From: Acidimicrobiales bacterium | GTDB taxonomy: Bacteria > Actinomycetota > Acidimicrobiia > Acidimicrobiales > RAAP-2 | Reading direction: 5' to 3' | Assembly (NCBI GenBank): GCA_017883125.1 | Contig: JADGOD010000113.1 | Location: 1-10,566 of the forward strand | Length of the DNA: 10,566 nt | Shown here: positions 6,565-10,566 of the stretch, piece after piece | How the letters are laid out: each line of letters opens with the position of its first letter | Position numbering within the stretch: the stretch's first letter is position 1 | The notes under the pieces: generated by a model | Told to the model about the DNA's origin: nothing | Databases searched by the model: none | Seen by the model: only the letters and a program-made list of their open reading frames with translations | Program-made: the position numbers and the translations under genes

Positions 6565-7037
6565 GATCCGAGTTCGAGCAGCCCGGGGGGAGGGTCGATC
6601 ACCAGGCGGACACCCGGCTCGTGGGTGACCACGAACGTCAGCGGGACCAGCCGGCCGTCTTCGAGGACACACAGGTCACTGGCCGGGTTCGACTCCACCG
6701 CGGCGACGGTCCCCACCGCGGTGCCGTCCGTCCGTTCGACGGCGCAGCCGATGAGCTCGTGGATGAACATCACCCCGGGGACCTCGCGATGAGGCGCCCG
6801 CAGCTCGAGGCTGTGGAGCCCTTCGGCGGCGGTCCGATCGGTGAAGCCCTCGAAGACGACGAGATGGCGGCCTTGATGCAGGCGGGAAGAGACCACGCGC
6901 AGCGTCCCCTGATCGGTGATCAGCTCGCTTCCTGGGTCGAGTCGGTCGACCATGTCCGACCAGAGGACCACGACCACCTCGCCACGAAGCCCGTGGGCCT
7001 TTGTGATCCGACCGACCTCAAGCAGGTCGTCGGTCAT
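6561..7037 (-). CDS. rimM: 16S rRNA processing protein RimM
   Basis: 158 residues, slightly shorter than the usual 165-180. RimM binds ribosomal protein S19 and assists maturation of the 30S head. The N-terminal RimM barrel begins with LLEVGRITKAHGLRGEV (5-21), and the C-terminal PRC barrel starts near 88 with GVMFIHELIGCAVERTDGT (88-106) and ends in IDPPPGLLEL (147-156). In the PRC domain the common aromatic pair of the FYW/YYHDLIG element is reduced to FIHELIG. ATG 7037 is chosen because it begins the homology; an upstream extension would lie within the KH gene. Seven bases separate it from the KH stop, and its own TGA overlaps the trmD ATG. Confidence 0.96.
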   Translation of the reverse strand: MTDDLLEVGRITKAHGLRGEVVVVLWSDMVDRLDPGSELITDQGTLRVVSSRLHQGRHLVVFEGFTDRTAAEGLHSLELRAPHREVPGVMFIHELIGCAVERTDGTAVGTVAAVESNPASDLCVLEDGRLVPLTFVVTHEPGVRLVIDPPPGLLELGS

Positions 7038-7044
7038 CGGTGAC

Positions 7045-7452
7045 TCAGTCGTCGACGATGTCGACGTTGGTCGACACACCCGAGCGGGCACCGGCGACAC
7101 CCACGAGGGCTCGGATCGCCTGAGCGGTCCGGCCGCGGCGGCCGATCACTCGGCCCATGTCTCCGGGGCCCACGTGGAGCTGAAGGCGGACCTTGCCACC
7201 ACGCTCCTCGGCTTCGACGACCACGGCTTCGGGGTCGCGTGCCAGCGAGCGGGCCAGATAGGTCAGGACCTTCTCTGGGAGAGATCCGGCGGCGGAGTTG
7301 CCGGCGTCCTCGTCCTCGTCCTCGATGTCGCTGTCGCTGTCGTCATCGATGTCGCTGTCGATGTCGTCGTCGAGCTCGACGTCGTCGTCGTACTCGGCGT
7401 CGCCGCCCTCGATCGTGTTGACGTCACCCTCGACGTACTCGGAGTCGCTCAT
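7045..7452 (-). CDS. khpA: KhpA-type KH-domain RNA-binding protein with acidic N-terminal extension
   Basis: 135 residues, whereas KhpA/YlqC proteins are usually about 75-80. The C-terminal part (about 55-135) is the single KH domain: LPEKVLTYLARSLARDPEAV, then KVRLQLHVGPGDMGRVIGRRG with the RNA-binding GxxG loop GRRG (104-107), and TAQAIRALVGVAG. KhpA binds RNA and, with KhpB in Firmicutes, influences division and cell-wall genes. Its place between rpsP and rimM is the family's standard location. The first 50 residues are a disordered-looking acidic stretch with 27 Asp/Glu and no Lys or Arg, which I infer could act as an electrostatic or protein-binding tail. ATG 7452 lies two bases after the rpsP stop. 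The extension is in frame and codon-typical, but part or all could be excluded if translation starts later; no ATG is available between it and the KH domain. Confidence 0.93.
   Translation of the reverse strand: MSDSEYVEGDVNTIEGGDAEYDDDVELDDDIDSDIDDDSDSDIEDEDEDAGNSAAGSLPEKVLTYLARSLARDPEAVVVEAEERGGKVRLQLHVGPGDMGRVIGRRGRTAQAIRALVGVAGARSGVSTNVDIVDD
7306..7389 (-). repeat. Low-complexity Asp/Glu codon tract inside the KH gene
   Basis: On the plus strand this reads as imperfect trinucleotide and hexanucleotide runs of gtc, ctc, gat and gct (for example gtcgct and gtcctc repeated). It encodes residues 22-49, nearly all Asp, Glu, Ser and Ile. Such a tract can change length by slippage in steps of three without breaking the frame. 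Confidence 0.7.
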
Positions 7453-7454
7453 CG

Positions 7455-7739
7455 TCACTTGGCCTTGAACTCGGTGAACTGGTCCCACGCGCCGGACTTC
7501 TTCAACAACACTGCGACCCGCTCGGTCGGCTGAGCACCCTGGCTCAGCCACTTGACGGCCTTGTCGTTGTCGATCTTCACGACGGTCTCGGGCTCAGCCT
7601 TGGAGATCCCACGAGGTTCGTAGGTCCCGAGGATCTCGAGAAATCGGCCGTTGCGCGGTGAACGGCTATCGGCGGCGACCACCCGGTAGGTGGGTTGCTT
7701 CTTCTTGCCCATCCGCACCAAGCGGAGTTTGACTGCCAC
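7455..7739 (-). CDS. rpsP: 30S ribosomal protein S16
   Basis: 94 residues, in the normal range for bacterial S16. S16 is an early-binding protein of the 30S body needed for 16S folding. The signature is clear: VKLRLVRMGKKKQPTYRVV (3-21), ADSRSPRNGRFLEILGTYEP (23-42), and DKAVKWLSQGAQPTERV (59-75). The start is GTG at 7739 with AAGGGA nine bases upstream, and homology begins at its second codon. An 81-nt gap separates it from ffh, the largest gap in the minus-strand cluster, so a promoter there is possible, although I see no strong -10/-35 pair or terminator. It is followed after two bases by the KH gene. Confidence 0.98.
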   Translation of the reverse strand: MAVKLRLVRMGKKKQPTYRVVAADSRSPRNGRFLEILGTYEPRGISKAEPETVVKIDNDKAVKWLSQGAQPTERVAVLLKKSGAWDQFTEFKAK

Positions 7740-7748
7740 GAACGTGTT

Positions 7749-7754
7749 TCCCTT
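7749..7754 (-). promoter_or_regulatory. Ribosome binding site AAGGGA for rpsP
   Basis: AAGGGA on the minus strand, nine bases before the GTG at 7739. It supports that non-ATG start. Confidence 0.6.
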
Positions 7755-7820
7755 CGAGTTGCTTGCGATGGTCTCCCAGGCTCCGGCGAAGCTATTTCGT
7801 CAGAGCGGGACCCCACGATG

Positions 7821-9344
7821 TTAGCGGTCCTTGCGGGGGGTCACCCTCCCGCCCTTCTTTTTCTTGTTCTTGGACCCGCCCCGGGGGGCTGCGGACGTGG
7901 CTGGTGACGACGTGGCCCCGAGGCCCGTCAGCTCGGGGGGAAGCCCACCAACTGAGGGTTTCGCCCCTCCCATGGCAGCTTCGAGCTGGCTGAGATCCGG
8001 GCCTCCACGGCCCATCATCGAGCGGGCCATGCCCATGCGCCCCTTCGGCATCCCAGCGCCGCCACCCATCGATTTCATCATCTTCTGCATCTCGCGGAAC
8101 TGCTTGAGCAGCTGGTTGACATCCTGGATGGATCGGCCGGATCCCACGGCGATCCTCTTGCGACGGGAGCCGTCGATCAACGAGGGGTCCTGGCGCTCCC
8201 TCGGCGTCATCGAGCGGACGATGGCCTCGACGCGATCGATCTCCTTGTCGTCGACCTGATCGGCCGCCTGGCGCATCTCCTTGGTCATCCCGGGCATCAG
8301 GCGCATCAGGCCGCCGAGGGATCCCATCTTGCGGACTTGAGCGAGCTGCTCGAGGAAGTCGTCGAGGCCGAAGGTCCCAGAGAGCATCCGGCCCGCCGAT
8401 TTGGCCACCACCTCGGCGTCCATCGTGCGCTCGGCCTGCTCAATCAGGCTCATGATGTCGCCCATGCCGAGGATCCGGTCGGCCATGCGATCAGGGTGGA
8501 AGAGCTCGAGGTCGTCGAGCTTCTCTCCGGTGGAGGCGAACGCGATGGGCCGACCGACCACCTCTTTGACCGAGAGAGCGGCACCGCCACGGGCATCTCC
8601 GTCGAGCTTGGTGAGGATCACTCCATCGAGGGAGAGCGCCTCGTGGAAGGAGCGGGCCGTGGGCACGGCATCCTGACCCGTCATGGCGTCGATGACGAGG
8701 AACGTGTAGTGCGGATCGACGACCGTCGAGATCTGGCGGACCTCCTCCATGAGCCGCTCGTCGATCGCCAGGCGGCCGGCGGTGTCGACGATCAGCACGT
8801 CCCGACCGAGCCGCTGCGCCTCGGCCAGTCCGGCAGCGGCCACGGACACCGGGTCGGTTGCCTCGGAGAAGACGGTGACGCCGATCTGGTCTCCAAGCAC
8901 CCGGAGCTGCTCGACGGCGGCGGGGCGCTGCAGGTCGGCGGCGACCAGCATCGGGTTGCGGCCCTGCTGCTTGAACCATCTGGCGAGCTTCGCCGCCGCG
9001 GTCGTCTTGCCGGCTCCCTGGAGGCCGGCGAGGAGGATGACCGTCGGCGGTCTGGAGGCGTAGCTGATCTTGAGGGTCTCGCCCCCGAGGATCCGGACGA
9101 GCTCCTCGTGGACCGCCTTGATGACCTGCTGACCGGGCGTGATCGCCTTGGAGAGGGACTGTCCGGCGACTCGGGCGCGCACGCCGTCGAGGAATCCCTT
9201 GACCACGCCGAGCTCGACGTCGGCTTCGAGCAGGGCGGTCCGGATCTCGGAGAGGGCCTCGTCGAGATCCTGCTCGCTGAGGCGTCCACGGCTGCGAAGC
9301 CGGTCGGCGATCCGATCGAGGCGGTCTGAGAGGGAGTCGAACAT
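7821..9344 (-). CDS. ffh: Signal recognition particle GTPase Ffh (SRP54)
   Basis: 507 residues. Ffh with 4.5S RNA binds signal sequences on translating ribosomes and hands them to FtsY for membrane insertion. The order is N domain (1-95), G domain (96-295) and methionine-rich M domain (300-445). GTPase motifs are GLQGAGKT (107-114), DLQRPAA (137-143), DTAGRL (187-192) and TKLDG (245-249). The SRP-RNA binding element is RIAVGSGRSIQDVN (397-410), and the Met-rich signal-peptide groove includes MQKMMKSM (419-426) and M432-M444. A Gly/Pro/Ala/Ser-rich linker (446-490) leads to a strongly basic tail, SKNKKKKGGRVTPRKDR (491-507). ATG 9344 begins the homology; no strong Shine-Dalgarno is visible. 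It lies 39 bases downstream of ftsY, so both SRP proteins are probably made from one transcript. Confidence 0.98.
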   Translation of the reverse strand: MFDSLSDRLDRIADRLRSRGRLSEQDLDEALSEIRTALLEADVELGVVKGFLDGVRARVAGQSLSKAITPGQQVIKAVHEELVRILGGETLKISYASRPPTVILLAGLQGAGKTTAAAKLARWFKQQGRNPMLVAADLQRPAAVEQLRVLGDQIGVTVFSEATDPVSVAAAGLAEAQRLGRDVLIVDTAGRLAIDERLMEEVRQISTVVDPHYTFLVIDAMTGQDAVPTARSFHEALSLDGVILTKLDGDARGGAALSVKEVVGRPIAFASTGEKLDDLELFHPDRMADRILGMGDIMSLIEQAERTMDAEVVAKSAGRMLSGTFGLDDFLEQLAQVRKMGSLGGLMRLMPGMTKEMRQAADQVDDKEIDRVEAIVRSMTPRERQDPSLIDGSRRKRIAVGSGRSIQDVNQLLKQFREMQKMMKSMGGGAGMPKGRMGMARSMMGRGGPDLSQLEAAMGGAKPSVGGLPPELTGLGATSSPATSAAPRGGSKNKKKKGGRVTPRKDR

Positions 9345-9383
9345 GACCAGCGCGAGGCTACCCGAGGAGACCCAGGGCCCCGC

Positions 9384-10526
9384 TCAGGGCTCGAGGAGGG
9401 CGTCGATGAAGGCCACCGGATCGAAGGCGACGAGATCGTTCGCGCCTTCACCGAGGCCGATCAGCTTGACCGGGAGCCCGAGCTCGCGCTGGATGGCCAC
9501 CACCACCCCCCCGCGGGCTGTCCCGTCGAGCTTGGTGAGCACCACGCCGGTGGCGTCCACGGCCTCTAGGAACTGCCGGGCCTGGGAGACGGCGTTCTGT
9601 CCGGTGGTGGCATCGAGGACCAGGAGGACCTCGGTCACCTCGCCCGGATCGCGGTCAGCGACCCGCCGGACCTTCTTGAGCTCCTCGATCAGGTTGACCT
9701 TGGTGTGGAGGCGTCCCGCCGTGTCGGCCAGGACCAGGTCGGCCTTGCGGGCCCCGGCGCGCTCGATGGCGTCGAAGACGACAGCGCTCGGATCCCCGCC
9801 TTCGGCCCCTCGAACGATCTCGGCTCCCGATCGATCGGCCCACATCGAGAGCTGATCGGCCGCTGCGGCACGGAACGTGTCGCCCGCAGCCAGCAGCACG
9901 CGCTTGCCGGCGGCCACCTCTCGGGTGGCCAGCTTGCCGATGGTCGTGGTCTTGCCCACCCCGTTGACGCCGACGAAGAGCCACACCGGGACTCGTCCCG
10001 TGGTGGCCTTGGCGTTGAGCGAGCGATCGACCGCACCGCCGTCAGGGGCGACCTCGAGGATCGAAAGAAGCTCGACGCGCACGGCGCCCAGGAGGCCATC
10101 GACATCGTCGAGCTCCCTGTCGCGGGACCGCTGGCGGACGACCTCCAAGAGGTGGTCCGTGGTGGCCACCCCGACGTCGGCTCCGAGAAGCGAGGTCTCG
10201 AGGTCCTCGAGCACGTCGGCATCGATCGCACCGCGACCGACCCGCGCCCGCAGCGAGGCGAAGAGCCCGCGGGAGCGACCGAGCCTCTCTCGGTAGTCAG
10301 GTGGGCCCGAGGGGATCTGTGCGGGCGGAGCCTCCTCGACGACGGGGGCCTCGGTGGCCCTCTCGGGGGCGGCGGACGGCGCGTGAACAGCAGAGCTCGG
10401 CGGAGCGGTCCGCTCTGGCGTCATCGCAGGGGTGCTGGGCCTGCTTCGAGACTTCGAGATGAAGAAGCCCGCGAAGGCGATGAGGAGGACCGAGAGGACC
10501 ACGAGGGCGATCACCAGGGCGGTCAT
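9384..10526 (-). CDS. ftsY: Signal recognition particle receptor FtsY
   Basis: 380 residues. FtsY is the membrane-docked GTPase that pairs with Ffh and releases the ribosome to the SecYEG translocon. An N-terminal hydrophobic anchor (about 3-23) followed by SKSRSR is the actinobacterial arrangement in place of the long acidic A domain of E. coli. A Pro/Ala-rich linker follows (29-76), then the helical N domain (78-175) and the G domain. Motifs are GVNGVGKTT (186-194), DTFRAAA (216-222), DTAGRLHTK (268-276), ATTGQN (306-311), TKLDGTARGG (331-340) and IGLGEGANDL (356-365). ATG 10526 has AAGGAG eight bases upstream. It is transcribed toward ffh. In many bacteria ftsY follows smc, and the few bases visible upstream are compatible with a gene ending there. 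Confidence 0.98.
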   Translation of the reverse strand: MTALVIALVVLSVLLIAFAGFFISKSRSRPSTPAMTPERTAPPSSAVHAPSAAPERATEAPVVEEAPPAQIPSGPPDYRERLGRSRGLFASLRARVGRGAIDADVLEDLETSLLGADVGVATTDHLLEVVRQRSRDRELDDVDGLLGAVRVELLSILEVAPDGGAVDRSLNAKATTGRVPVWLFVGVNGVGKTTTIGKLATREVAAGKRVLLAAGDTFRAAAADQLSMWADRSGAEIVRGAEGGDPSAVVFDAIERAGARKADLVLADTAGRLHTKVNLIEELKKVRRVADRDPGEVTEVLLVLDATTGQNAVSQARQFLEAVDATGVVLTKLDGTARGGVVVAIQRELGLPVKLIGLGEGANDLVAFDPVAFIDALLEP

Positions 10527-10566
10527 TGCGACGACTCCTTCGATCCGCTCGACGCCGGGACCCGCT
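10523..10566 (-). CDS. Possible 3' end of an upstream gene (smc position)
   Basis: One minus-strand frame runs from the right edge to a TGA at 10525-10523, giving a tail RVPASSGSKESSQ and an ATGA overlap with ftsY. Such overlaps are common in this cluster, and smc often precedes ftsY, but 13 residues show no SMC motif. Stop-free frames this short arise easily by chance, so this is only a possibility. Confidence 0.22.
   Translation of the reverse strand, partial: RVPASSGSKESSQ
10535..10540 (-). promoter_or_regulatory. Ribosome binding site AAGGAG for ftsY
   Basis: AAGGAG on the minus strand, eight bases before ATG 10526, is the strongest Shine-Dalgarno sequence in the window. It supports that start, including the membrane anchor that begins at residue 3. 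Confidence 0.8.

Noticed and set aside
6565..6672. Longer TrmD start giving a 36-residue N-terminal extension
   Set aside because: The extension lies inside rimM in another frame, is Arg/Pro-rich, and TrmD homology begins exactly at ATG 6564, with its ATGA overlap.
5536..6792. Plus-strand open frame of 418 codons over rplS, trmD and rimM
   Set aside because: It is antisense to three clearly recognised genes. Long stop-free antisense frames are expected in high-GC coding DNA, and its translation shows no fold-like pattern.
7306..7400. Repetitive gtc/gct/ctc tract suggesting a tandem repeat or CRISPR-like element
   Set aside because: The repeats are imperfect triplets without spacers and are explained by Asp and Glu codons of the KH protein's acidic tail.
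8337..9329. Plus-strand open frame of 330 codons opposite ffh
   Set aside because: It is an antisense shadow of the Ffh gene, rich in Asp, Gly and Arg with no recognisable motif.
1..10566. An undescribed defence, mobile or biosynthetic system
   Set aside because: Nearly every base belongs to recognisable housekeeping or glycan-modification families. I see no transposase, integrase, nuclease, toxin pair, CRISPR array or unexplained long intergenic structure.

Overview
The window is high-GC DNA with a conserved bacterial housekeeping block. The order ftsY, ffh, rpsP, KH-domain gene, rimM, trmD, rplS, DUF2469 points to Actinomycetota: DUF2469 is essentially an actinobacterial family, and FtsY has the single N-terminal membrane anchor usual in that phylum. 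A deep-branching class such as Acidimicrobiia fits, because the locus differs from mycobacteria and streptomycetes, but this class assignment is inference.

Left third (1-4352): a cell-surface glycan module. A minus-strand GT-C membrane glycosyltransferase runs off the left edge. Across a 202-nt divergent intergenic region lie two plus-strand membrane O-acyltransferases (acyltransferase-3 / OafA type). The first carries a C-terminal SGNH-type extracytoplasmic domain and the second is a stand-alone integral-membrane enzyme. They probably transfer or modify sugars and O-acyl groups on an envelope or exported polysaccharide. The substrate cannot be read from the sequence.

Right two-thirds (4359-10566): one long minus-strand cluster, transcribed right to left. 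After what may be the last codons of an upstream gene come FtsY (SRP receptor) and Ffh (SRP GTPase), which together deliver nascent membrane proteins. Next come S16, a KhpA-type RNA-binding KH protein with an unusual acidic N-terminal extension, RimM (30S maturation), TrmD (tRNA m1G37 methyltransferase) and L19. The cluster ends with a DUF2469 protein and a short protein resembling flavin/F420-dependent luciferase-like oxidoreductases. Genes overlap or are separated by a few to about 80 nt, which suggests co-transcription with perhaps internal promoters before rpsP and rplS. The two halves converge at 4352/4359 with only six bases between stop codons.

I see no CRISPR array, insertion sequence, tRNA, rRNA or phage gene, and no convincing undescribed system. 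The points most worth checking are a Glu at the catalytic-Asp position of TrmD, the acidic extension on the KH protein, the short luciferase-like protein attached to the ribosomal cluster, the absence of lepB and rnhB from their usual place, and a hairpin touching the DUF2469 start codon.
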